From positions 434,001-498,000 of the forward strand of contig NZ_QOHK01000001.1 in NCBI RefSeq assembly GCF_003319175.1: a stretch of 64,000 nt of DNA. Direction: 5' to 3'. Below the pieces are notes generated by a model. The model was not told the DNA's origin. It worked only from the letters and a program-made list of their open reading frames with translations, and did no database searches. A program made the translations under genes and the position numbers. Source of the DNA: Blastococcus sp. TF02-8 (GTDB lineage Bacteria > Actinomycetota > Actinomycetes > Mycobacteriales > Geodermatophilaceae). Within the stretch, counting starts at the first letter, position 1, and each line of letters begins with the position of its first letter. Below are positions 8,608 to 16,193 of the stretch, one piece after another.

Positions 8608-11600
8608 TCAGCCGTTCGTCCGCCGGCGCGGCACCCGCAGGCGCCGCTCGACCCCGGGCAGCACGCCGGCGACGACCGCGGCCACCGCGACGACCGCGAG
8701 CACCTGACGCGCCGTGCCCGTGCCGGAGGGCACGACCAGCAGCAGGAGCCCCGCCGTCGTCAGCGACAGGCCGGCCGTCCAGCCGAGCAGTTCCGTGCGG
8801 CGCCCGCCGCTGAGGCGGGCCAGCGCGTACAGGGCGGCCAGTGCGAGCAGCGCCGTCACCCCGCCCACGAGGGCGGCACCGGCCGCGGCGGCGAGCACCA
8901 CGGCGGCCGCACCGAACCGGCTGCGACGCCCCGTCCGGGGACGGGGGGTCGGCAGCGGGGTCCGCGCCGGGGCCACCGCGAGCACGAGCAGCACGAGCAC
9001 CGCGCCGGCGCCGGCGGCGAGCCCAGCTCGGTAGGCGCTGCCGGGTCCGAAGTCCAGGTCGACCGTGGCGCGCGGACCGGGCGGCAGGACGTAGCCCTGC
9101 TGCCAGCCGTCGACGGCCACCGTCTCCAGCCGCCGGCCGTCGAGCGTCGCCGTCCATCCGGCGTTGGTGTTCTCGGGCACCACCAGCACTGTCGGCTCGT
9201 CCCGCGCCGCCACCTCCACCCGGCGGTGCTCGTCGTCCCAGCGCAGCACGTCGGCCGCACGGCGTCCGCCGTCCGCTGCCTCCACGCCGCTGCCCCGGCG
9301 GGTCAGCGTCGCGGAGTCGACGGTCAGCACGTCGGTGCTCGCTGCGACGAGCCGGTGCTCTCCGGCGGCGAGTCGGGCGGCCGAGGAACCGCAGGCCTCG
9401 ACCCGCACCGGCTGGAGCGCGGTCAGCGCGCCCAGCGTCGTCCGGACCGTGGTGTCGGTCCGCTCGCCGTCGATCGTCACGGACGGCCCCGATCCGCAGG
9501 GCAGGACGACCTCCGCAGCGGGATCGGGTGCGCGGTTCTCGGTGCCCACCTCCACCTCGGCCACACCCACGCCGAGCTGCTGCGTCCGGAAGCTGTACGG
9601 GTCGTAGGACCGCACCTGCAGGGGCATGGCCAGCCCGACCACCAGCCGGTCGGTCGTGACGGCCGGGAACCGGACGACGCCGTCGTCGTCCAGCTGCAGC
9701 AGTTGCGGGAGCCCGTCGATCTCGATGGTCACCGCCGTGGGGATGGCTGCGGGGACGTCGGCGGTGGTCACGACCCGCAGGGAGTCGACGGTGCGGGGCT
9801 CGGGCCAGCTCAGCTCCAGCGTCGGGACGTCGTCGTCGGGGGCGGCGAGCCAGGACGTCGCGGGATCGCCGTCCTGCACCGCCTGCGCGCTGGCGCGCGG
9901 GTCGTCGACGGCACTGCTGCTGGCCGTGACCGTGGCCGCGTCGCCCCGGGTCCGCGCGAGGAGTGCGTCGAGCGCCGGTCCCGGGCGCGGTACCGCCGTC
10001 AGCCCGAGGTCGTAGGCCGCCGGCCGGTCGACGGTGAACGTGCGGTCCACGCCCTGCGGCTCCTCCGAACCCGTGACGAGGGTCCGCGCGCAGCGAGCGG
10101 CGCCCTCGCGGATCAGGCAGCCGGCGCTCCCCGGCCGGGCAGCGTCGAAGGCGTAGACGTCGACGGCCCCCTCCGGCGTGGGGGTGACCACCGTGCGGCT
10201 CACGGTGACGCCGGGGAGCTGCACCTCGGCGAGGGCGAGGACCGACGGCGGCCCGTCGGCGTCCTGGGGGGTCGCCGCCGGCGCGAGGGTGACGCTGCGG
10301 GTGCGGCCGGCCGGCAGCGGCAGCCGCTGGGGCTGATCGGTGTCGGCCAGCGCCACGTCGAAGGCCCCCGCGTCGGTGGTGACCCGCACCCGCCGCGGAG
10401 GGTCCTCCTCGGTACGGCCCAACGTCACCGTGACCGTGGAGGCAGGGAACTCCCGCCGGGTCTGGAGCCGCCACCAGACCGGCGCGTCGTCGTCGGCCCG
10501 CAGCGCCGGGCGCCAGGCCGTGGTGGGGTCGCCGTCGACTGCGGCCCACGGCGAGGCCCCCGGGTCGGCCCCTCCGATGCTGTCGGGGTCCGAGGCCGAG
10601 CTCGCCGCACTGGGCGTACCGCCGATGTAGCGCACCACGCTCTCGGCCGCCGCACCGCCCGGGACCGGGTAGTCCGGCACCGTTCCGGCCAACCGTAGCG
10701 GGTCGTCCGCGGTCAGCCCCGCGGAGGTGGCCGCCCCCACCCGGCCGAAGTTCCGCTCCCTCCGCACGAGGGCGTCGCTGACCATCGTCGAACCGGTGGC
10801 GATGTCCGCGTCCCCCGCGAGCACCGTGGGGCGGTCGGTGAGCAGACCGCGGTCCTCGAGGTCGAGCAGCGCGTCCGGGCCGCCCTGCACCGTCACGGCC
10901 CGGGAGAGCGGTGCCGTCCAGGCCCGCGGGGCGGGGTCCTCGACCGCGAAGACCTCCACCGCCGCGCTCGGCTCCTCCAGCCCGGCGTCGTTCAGCAGTC
11001 CCTCCGTCGGGATCGGCGACGGGTACAGGGGACCGAAACCGGCGGCCCGCCGGATGCCCGGGGACCCCAGCAGTGCCTGCCGGACCAGCTGCGGCCGGGT
11101 GGAACCGGCCTCGCTCGTGCTCAGGTCGTTGCGGAGCACCAGGTGCGAGATGCCGGCCCGTGCGAGGTACCGGGTGAGCCCGGCCGACCCCTCGCCGCGG
11201 GCCAGCCGCTCCTCGACGGCGTCGAGCACCCGGATGTGGGCCGACGGGGTCAGCGGAATGGCATTGCGGACCTCCCACGGCGACTCGGCCAGCGGCTGCA
11301 GCGGCTCGTCGCTCGTGCTCCCCCACACGTACGTGGCGAAGGAGGAGGCCGGGACCAGCAGCGCCCGACCGCTCGGCTGGGCGCCGGAGAGGAAGTCCGC
11401 CGCCTCCCGCCAGTAGGCCGGGATGTCGGCGAAGGTGCTGGGCGGCACCATCCGGCCGCGCAGTGCCGGGGACACCGTGGCCACGAGGGCCACCGCCAGC
11501 AGGACCAGGACGGCGCGCGAGCTCCCGCGGACCGCGTCCGCCCACCACGCCGGCCGACGCGCGGGCCGCGGAGCCTCCCCCCGGGCATCGCGCAGCAGCA

Positions 11601-12825
11601 GCGAGACGAGGTGCGCGAGCCCGATCGCCAGCGGCAGACGGACCACCGGCTCGAACTTGTGCACGTTGCGCAGCGGGGCCAGGACCCCGTCGAGTGCCTC
11701 GTGCAGCGGCGCGGCCAGCAGCCCCTGGACGGTGGCGAGGTGGCCCAGCGTGACCAGCACCAGGCCGGTCAGCGTCCCGAGGACCAGCCACGTCCGCTCC
11801 GGCAGACCGCGTCTGGTCAGGGCGACGAGGCCGGCGACGGCCAGGACGACCGTCGCCGCGACGGGGAGGGTGTCCCGCGCCAGCGACCAGCCCGCGGGCC
11901 ACTGCGGACCGGACGGCGTCGCCAGGTAGGTCACCCAGTGCGAGGCGCCCCTCAGCACGGTGGTCAGGTCGGTCAGCGTCGTCGTCGTCCCGGCCGTCTC
12001 GATGAAGTCGAGGAACGGCGGGCTGTACCGGGCGAGCAACAGCAGGGGAACCGCCCACCAGCTGGTCGCCAGCGCCACGCCCGCGACCCACCAGGCGATC
12101 AGCCGCCGCCGGACGGGCCCGGGCGACCTGGTCAGCAGGTAGAGGGCGGGCAGCGGCAGGACGGCAGCGGTCGCGACCGCGTTGACCCCGCCGACGCAGA
12201 ACACCGCGACGCCCGAGAGCAGAGCAGCTCGCCGTGCCGAGCCGGACCGATCGGCCCCCACGAGCGGCAGGAGAACCCAGGGTGCCAGCGCCATCGGCAG
12301 CACCTCGATGCTCACCGCCCCGAGGACGCCGATCATCCGAGGAGCGAGCGCGTAGGCGAGCCCCGCGACGACGGCCGCGGCCGGGGTGCCGATCCGCAGC
12401 CGCCGCACCAGGAGGACGGCCCCGAGGAACGCCGCGCAGAGGAGGAAGGCCCACCAGAGCCGCTGGACCAGCCACATCGGCATCCCGAGGGCATGCCCCA
12501 GGGCGAAGAACGGCCCCATGGGGAACAGGTATCCGTAGGCCTGGTTCTGCACCTGGCCCGCGAAGCCCTCCGCGTCCCACAGCCCGAGCGCCCGGCCCAG
12601 GAACGCCAGCGGGTCCACGGCGAGGTCGAGCTTGGTGTCCGCGACCAGCCGGCCGGGAGCCTGCGAGAGCGCCAGCGCGGTCAGACCCACGCACACCACG
12701 GCGAGCCGCGCCCGCCAGAGCAGCCGGCTCTCCGGGGCGGGGGGAACGGGCGCGGAGCCCCCCTGAGGAACCGCGGAGCCCACCGGACGTGGTCCGGTGG
12801 GCTCCGCCGTGATGCTCGTTGCCAT
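8608..12825 (-). CDS. aftD: AftD-like alpha-(1->3)-arabinofuranosyltransferase (DUF3367)
   Basis: This 1405-residue protein matches the usual ~1400-residue AftD length. Residues ~40-460 hold the multi-helix GT-C membrane core; the first extracytoplasmic loop includes VADTKLDLAVDPLAFLGRAL with candidate catalytic acidic residues. Two discoidin (F5/8C)-like carbohydrate-binding segments follow, near residues 750-830 (AAVDGDPTTAW) and 970-1050 (QDGDPATSWL). A C-terminal helical bundle starts at ~1260. AftD adds branching arabinofuranose to arabinogalactan and lipoarabinomannan from decaprenyl-phosphoarabinose, outside the membrane. It follows the DUF3068 gene with a 35-nt gap. A perfect 16-bp hairpin lies inside codons ~7-18. 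Function by family; acceptor glycan uncertain outside Mycobacteriales. Confidence 0.85.
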   Translation of the reverse strand: MATSITAEPTGPRPVGSAVPQGGSAPVPPAPESRLLWRARLAVVCVGLTALALSQAPGRLVADTKLDLAVDPLAFLGRALGLWDAEGFAGQVQNQAYGYLFPMGPFFALGHALGMPMWLVQRLWWAFLLCAAFLGAVLLVRRLRIGTPAAAVVAGLAYALAPRMIGVLGAVSIEVLPMALAPWVLLPLVGADRSGSARRAALLSGVAVFCVGGVNAVATAAVLPLPALYLLTRSPGPVRRRLIAWWVAGVALATSWWAVPLLLLARYSPPFLDFIETAGTTTTLTDLTTVLRGASHWVTYLATPSGPQWPAGWSLARDTLPVAATVVLAVAGLVALTRRGLPERTWLVLGTLTGLVLVTLGHLATVQGLLAAPLHEALDGVLAPLRNVHKFEPVVRLPLAIGLAHLVSLLLRDARGEAPRPARRPAWWADAVRGSSRAVLVLLAVALVATVSPALRGRMVPPSTFADIPAYWREAADFLSGAQPSGRALLVPASSFATYVWGSTSDEPLQPLAESPWEVRNAIPLTPSAHIRVLDAVEERLARGEGSAGLTRYLARAGISHLVLRNDLSTSEAGSTRPQLVRQALLGSPGIRRAAGFGPLYPSPIPTEGLLNDAGLEEPSAAVEVFAVEDPAPRAWTAPLSRAVTVQGGPDALLDLEDRGLLTDRPTVLAGDADIATGSTMVSDALVRRERNFGRVGAATSAGLTADDPLRLAGTVPDYPVPGGAAAESVVRYIGGTPSAASSASDPDSIGGADPGASPWAAVDGDPTTAWRPALRADDDAPVWWRLQTRREFPASTVTVTLGRTEEDPPRRVRVTTDAGAFDVALADTDQPQRLPLPAGRTRSVTLAPAATPQDADGPPSVLALAEVQLPGVTVSRTVVTPTPEGAVDVYAFDAARPGSAGCLIREGAARCARTLVTGSEEPQGVDRTFTVDRPAAYDLGLTAVPRPGPALDALLARTRGDAATVTASSSAVDDPRASAQAVQDGDPATSWLAAPDDDVPTLELSWPEPRTVDSLRVVTTADVPAAIPTAVTIEIDGLPQLLQLDDDGVVRFPAVTTDRLVVGLAMPLQVRSYDPYSFRTQQLGVGVAEVEVGTENRAPDPAAEVVLPCGSGPSVTIDGERTDTTVRTTLGALTALQPVRVEACGSSAARLAAGEHRLVAASTDVLTVDSATLTRRGSGVEAADGGRRAADVLRWDDEHRRVEVAARDEPTVLVVPENTNAGWTATLDGRRLETVAVDGWQQGYVLPPGPRATVDLDFGPGSAYRAGLAAGAGAVLVLLVLAVAPARTPLPTPRPRTGRRSRFGAAAVVLAAAAGAALVGGVTALLALAALYALARLSGGRRTELLGWTAGLSLTTAGLLLLVVPSGTGTARQVLAVVAVAAVVAGVLPGVERRLRVPRRRTNG
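12773..12807 (-). other. Perfect 16-bp hairpin inside the 5' coding end of the AftD-like gene
   Basis: The arms 12773-12788 and 12792-12807 are exact reverse complements around a 3-nt loop. They encode the residues AEPTGPRPVGSA of the AftD-like protein, beginning 18 nt after its ATG. This strength is normally seen in terminators. It might attenuate read-through from the DUF3068 gene or limit translation. Confidence 0.6.
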
Positions 12826-12860
12826 GGGTCCCTACTGCGGGGAGTGCTCCCCGCCGCGAA

Positions 12861-13835
12861 TCAGCGCGTGGCGTCCTGGAGCTGCGGGCTCGCCGCAGCG
12901 TGCGCCGGTGCGCTGGTGCGCCGGGCGCGCAGCACGAGGAACAGGCCACCGGCGATCGCCAGGAGCCCCAGCACCAGCATGGTCAGGGGCACGACGGTCT
13001 TGATCGTCGTGATCTTGCCCGCGGTGTCCTCCGCCCGCTTCACGCCGTCGGAGATCGTCTTGTCGGTACCGGCGAACTTACCGGCCAGCAGGGTCACGCC
13101 GGTGGTGCCGTCGGGCCCGCGGAGGACCGTGTTGGGCTCCTCCTGCGCGGTGACGATGACGCCGCTGGTGGGCTCCACCCAGAGGGTCCGCTTGTTCGTG
13201 TAGACCGCCTCGGCCTCGACCGTCGCCTGGTCGGGGGCACCGGCCAGCGCGCCGGGGACCGTCGTCTTCCGGATCACGGTCTCCGGGACGTCCACCACGA
13301 ACTTGTAGACCTCGAGGCCCTTGAGCTCCTCGACGCCCTCGAAGCGGGCCGGCACGGCCTTGCGGATGTTGGAGTTGAAGATGTCGTAGTCACGCTTCTC
13401 GGTGCCGAAGGGGAACGTGAGGGTCAGACCCTCGACGTCCACCTTGCGGTCGTAGTCGACGTGGTCGGCGTCGCAGGACACGGCCACGGCCTCGTGCCGG
13501 TCGATGCAGACCCGGTAGGTGCCCGCGTTCAGCAGGGTCCCGTCAGTGGCGGTGATCGTGGACCCGAAGTTCCAGACGGCGACGTCGTCGCTGGCCTCGG
13601 CGGCCGACGGGTCACCCTCGACCCGCTGGCGCACCTCCGCCTCGAGCCCGCGCAGCTGACGCATGGCCCCGAGGTCGAAGAAGCTCACGTCCGTGCCGAC
13701 GGCGGTCGGCTCGGCCTTCTGGTCCAGCGGCAGCGTGACCAGGGTGGGGACCAGGATCAGCCGGACCGCGAGGGCACCGGCGAGCAGGAACGCTCCCAGC
13801 CCCAGCAAGCCCAGCCCGATGGCGCGTCCTCGCAT
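12861..13835 (-). CDS. DUF3068 membrane-anchored protein
   Basis: This 324-residue protein has an N-terminal transmembrane or signal segment (residues ~4-28, GLGLLGLGAFLLAGALAV). A ~270-residue extracytoplasmic domain with LPLDQKAEPTAVGTDVSFFD follows. A C-terminal helix (GLLAIAGGLFLVL) and a short basic tail complete it. This two-anchor layout is that of actinobacterial DUF3068 proteins, some of which are labelled PorA-family. GGAGGAG lies 7 nt before the ATG at 13835, which decides the start over an upstream in-frame codon. It is co-directional with and 35 nt ahead of the AftD-like gene. Rv0227c is, from memory, the M. tuberculosis member next to the same genes. The biochemical role is unknown. 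Confidence 0.85.
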   Translation of the reverse strand: MRGRAIGLGLLGLGAFLLAGALAVRLILVPTLVTLPLDQKAEPTAVGTDVSFFDLGAMRQLRGLEAEVRQRVEGDPSAAEASDDVAVWNFGSTITATDGTLLNAGTYRVCIDRHEAVAVSCDADHVDYDRKVDVEGLTLTFPFGTEKRDYDIFNSNIRKAVPARFEGVEELKGLEVYKFVVDVPETVIRKTTVPGALAGAPDQATVEAEAVYTNKRTLWVEPTSGVIVTAQEEPNTVLRGPDGTTGVTLLAGKFAGTDKTISDGVKRAEDTAGKITTIKTVVPLTMLVLGLLAIAGGLFLVLRARRTSAPAHAAASPQLQDATR

Positions 13836-13989
13836 GCGGTTGGCTCCTCCAGTCGTGCGTGACGGCCCCATCGCCGTCACGGCGCGGCAACACTACTGGC
13901 CGGTAGCTGCGGCACCAATAGCGGTTGGTACGAACGCGTACCAGTGGGGCGGATTACGCCTGATACGGCGGGGTACCGGCCCCTCGACG
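13836..13989. promoter_or_regulatory. Intergenic region with GTAC-type inverted repeats upstream of DUF3068
   Basis: The 154-bp gap contains GGTAC-N6-GTACC (13936-13951), an imperfect palindrome CTACTGGCCGGTAG (13893-13906), and a further GGGTACCGG site near 13971. The repeats resemble the palindromes found before the genes at 5543 and 14826. It is the only space available for the promoter of the DUF3068-aftD transcript. Confidence 0.45.
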
Positions 13990-14757
13990 TCACCCGTGCG
14001 GGTGAGCGACGGGCGTCGACGGGGCGGCGGCACCGCGCCGCCGGAGCACCAGGACGACGTTCCAGCTGACCAGCTCGCGCAGCAGCGGGACGGCGATCAC
14101 CCAGCGGGCCCACCAGGGGTGGTAGCGCGGATAGGTGGCGACGACGTCGACGTCGGGGCACCGCCGCGCCCACCGCAGGCCGGCCCCCACGGAGACCGCG
14201 AAGAGGCTCTCGCCGAACTTGTTCTTCGGTTCGTGCCCGGTGCGCCGGCGGTAGCGCCGGCGCGCGTAGCGGCCGCCCAGGTAGTGCCACGGGCCGGTCT
14301 CGTGCCCGCCGTGGGGGGACCACCAGGGCGTGTAGGAGAGGTAGACCGTCCCGCCCGGACGGGTCACCCGCACCATCTCCTCGGCCATCACCCACGGCCG
14401 TCCCACGTGCTCGAGGACGTTGGACGAGTAGCAGACGTCGACCGCCGCCGTGCGGACCGGGAGGGCCTCACCACTGCCCCGCAGCGTGCCCGGTTCCGGA
14501 GCGCCGCGGGCCACCATCTCCCCGGCGTCCGGTTCGAGCCCGACGTAGCGCGCCCCCGCGCGGCGGAACTCCTCGGCGAAGTAGCCCGGGCCCCCGCCGA
14601 CGTCGAGCACCGTCGTCCCGGCCAGCGGCACGTGCTCGGAGAGCTGCGCCACCGAGTCCTCCGCCAGGGCCCCGTAGAAGAGGTCCGGGTCGGTCTGCTC
14701 GCTCAGGAACACCCGGAACAGGGCGATCGACCGCCCCAACGTGGCCGTGCGTGCCAT
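13990..14757 (-). CDS. Class I SAM-dependent methyltransferase of the envelope cluster (Rv0224c-like)
   Basis: This 255-residue methyltransferase has motif I as VLDVGGGPGYFAEEF (residues ~52-66). An acidic residue follows in YVGLEPDAGEM, and VCYSSNVLEHVGRPW corresponds to motif IV. The later portion (GGTVYLSYTPWWSPHGGHE) is typical of the methyltransferase found beside a GT4 glycosyltransferase in actinobacterial envelope loci; Rv0224c/Rv0225 is the remembered M. tuberculosis pair. It is divergent from the GT4 gene with a 68-bp gap. It probably methylates a lipid-linked sugar or a glycan precursor at the cytoplasmic membrane face; the acceptor is unknown. Confidence 0.8.
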   Translation of the reverse strand: MARTATLGRSIALFRVFLSEQTDPDLFYGALAEDSVAQLSEHVPLAGTTVLDVGGGPGYFAEEFRRAGARYVGLEPDAGEMVARGAPEPGTLRGSGEALPVRTAAVDVCYSSNVLEHVGRPWVMAEEMVRVTRPGGTVYLSYTPWWSPHGGHETGPWHYLGGRYARRRYRRRTGHEPKNKFGESLFAVSVGAGLRWARRCPDVDVVATYPRYHPWWARWVIAVPLLRELVSWNVVLVLRRRGAAAPSTPVAHPHG

Positions 14758-14801
14758 TTCCGGGCACTCCTTCCAGATGGTGAATGTGCTGATGAATTGC
14801 T

Positions 14802-14817
14802 GGTACCGGTAGGTACT
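14802..14817. promoter_or_regulatory. GGTACC-type motif upstream of GT4 gene
   Basis: GGTACCGGTAGGTACT contains GTACC and GGTAC arms around GGTA. It ends 8 nt before the GTG start, so it would cover the promoter of a leaderless or nearly leaderless transcript. It is similar to the palindromes at 5467 and in 13893-13975. Confidence 0.4.
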
Positions 14818-14825
14818 CTCCCGCG

Positions 14826-16193
14826 GTGCCCAGTGGATCAGCGGAGATCGACGTCCTGTTCGTGAACTGGCGGGACTCCAGCCACCCGGAGGGCGGGGGC
14901 TCCGAACGGTACGTGCACCGCATGGCCGAGGGGCTCTCGGCGGCGGGGCTGCGTGTCACGTTGCTGTGCGCCGCGCACGACCGGGCGCCGGCCGAGGAGG
15001 ACGTGAACGGCGTCCGGGTGGTCCGCCGCGGCGGGCGGTTCACCGTGTACCTGCAGGCGGCCGCCTTCGTCCGCCGCCACCGCCCGCGGTTGGTCGTCGA
15101 CGTCCAGAACGGCCTGCCCTTCCTGAGCCCGCTGGTGAGCCGCACCCCCGTCGTCGACCTGGTGCACCACGTGCACCGCGAGCAGTGGCCGATCGTCTTC
15201 GGCCGGTTCGGTGGGGCGATCGGCTGGTGGCTGGAGTCGCGCGTCGCCCCCTGGCTCTACCGGCGGTCGCGGTACGTCACGGTCTCGCGTGCCACGGCCG
15301 ACGAGCTGATCGGCCTCGGCGTCGACGCCGACCGCCTCACGATCGTGCCGAACGGCATCGAGCCGGCACCTGCGGTGCACGCGCAGCGCTCGCCGACGCC
15401 GCGGCTGGTGGTGCTCGGGCGGCTGGTCCCGCACAAGCGGGTGGAGCACGCCGTCGAGGTCGTGGCCCGGCTGCGGCACCGCTGGCCCGACATCCGCCTC
15501 TCGATCGTCGGCGAGGGCTGGTGGGGCGAGGAGCTGCGTGCCGAGGTGGACCGGCTCGGCGTCACCGACCTGGTCGAGTTCCAGGGCTTCCTCGACGAGC
15601 AGGCCAAGCACGAGGAGCTGGCCCGCGCCTGGGTGCACCTGTGCCCCTCTGTGAAGGAGGGGTGGGGGCTGGTGGTCAGCGAGGCCGGGCACCACGAGGT
15701 CCCGACGGTGGGCTACCGCTCCGCCGGGGGTCTGTGCGAGTCGGTCCTCGACGGCAGCACGGGGCTGCTCGTCGAGGACCTGGAGGAGTTCGCCGCCGCG
15801 GTCGAGCGGCTGGTGGCCGAGGAGGCGACGCGCCACGCGATGGGGCGCGCCGCCGCCCGGCACGCGGCGTCGTTCAGCTGGCCGGCGAGCGTCTCCGCCT
15901 TCGCCGTCGTGCTGCGCGCCGCGGCCGAGGGATCAGCGCTTGCCGTAGTCGAGGACGTTCGGCGTCCCCTGACCGGTCTCCTGGATCGAGTTGTCCGGGT
16001 TCACAGCGGACTGGACACCGGCGACGGCGGCCACGGCGAGACCGGAACCGCCCCCGAGGGTCAGCAGAACGGCGATCAGGGTCTTCATCGAGGAACTCGC
16101 TTCCATGAGGGAGGACGACGGCCCGTCACGGTAGAGGCCGTTGCGGTGATCCACAACACCGCCACCCCGCAAACTCCCAGCGCGAGCGCGTGA
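14826..16193 (+). CDS. GT4 family glycosyltransferase (Rv0225-like), with atypical antisense tail
   Basis: This GT-B fold enzyme has an N-terminal acceptor domain (DVLFVNWRDSSHPEGGGSERYVH, residues ~9-31) with the Gly-rich loop. Its C-terminal nucleotide-sugar domain has LVVLGRLVPHKRVEHAVEV (~197-215) and the E-x7-E signature in KEGWGLVVSEAG (~278-289). Recognisable GT4 sequence ends near residue 368 (LRAAAEG). The frame then continues ~85 residues through low-complexity sequence that is antisense to the DUF2613 gene and to the end of the next membrane-protein gene. The normal stop seems lost, either by mutation or by a frameshift. It transfers a sugar to a lipid or glycan acceptor on the cytoplasmic side. 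GTG start. Confidence 0.8.
   Translation: MPSGSAEIDVLFVNWRDSSHPEGGGSERYVHRMAEGLSAAGLRVTLLCAAHDRAPAEEDVNGVRVVRRGGRFTVYLQAAAFVRRHRPRLVVDVQNGLPFLSPLVSRTPVVDLVHHVHREQWPIVFGRFGGAIGWWLESRVAPWLYRRSRYVTVSRATADELIGLGVDADRLTIVPNGIEPAPAVHAQRSPTPRLVVLGRLVPHKRVEHAVEVVARLRHRWPDIRLSIVGEGWWGEELRAEVDRLGVTDLVEFQGFLDEQAKHEELARAWVHLCPSVKEGWGLVVSEAGHHEVPTVGYRSAGGLCESVLDGSTGLLVEDLEEFAAAVERLVAEEATRHAMGRAAARHAASFSWPASVSAFAVVLRAAAEGSALAVVEDVRRPLTGLLDRVVRVHSGLDTGDGGHGETGTAPEGQQNGDQGLHRGTRFHEGGRRPVTVEAVAVIHNTATPQTPSASA
15933..16088 (-). CDS. DUF2613 small secreted/membrane protein
   Basis: This 51-residue protein has one hydrophobic N-terminal segment (KTLIAVLLTLGGGSGLAVAAVAGV). A short polar tail ends in NVLDYGKR, which matches the terminal YG-x-R signature of DUF2613 proteins. 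Such peptides are known beside aftD in mycobacteria (Rv0236A, from memory). It is encoded entirely antisense to the tail of the GT4 frame and begins next to the stop of the membrane-protein gene upstream. An in-frame ATG 18 nt earlier (16106) is an alternative start. The role is unknown; the link to the arabinan-branching locus is contextual. Confidence 0.75.
   Translation of the reverse strand: MKTLIAVLLTLGGGSGLAVAAVAGVQSAVNPDNSIQETGQGTPNVLDYGKR

Noticed and set aside
8456-12949. 1497-residue frame overlapping the AftD-like gene
   Set aside because: The other frame carries the clear AftD/DUF3367 protein; this one is low-complexity and has no domains.
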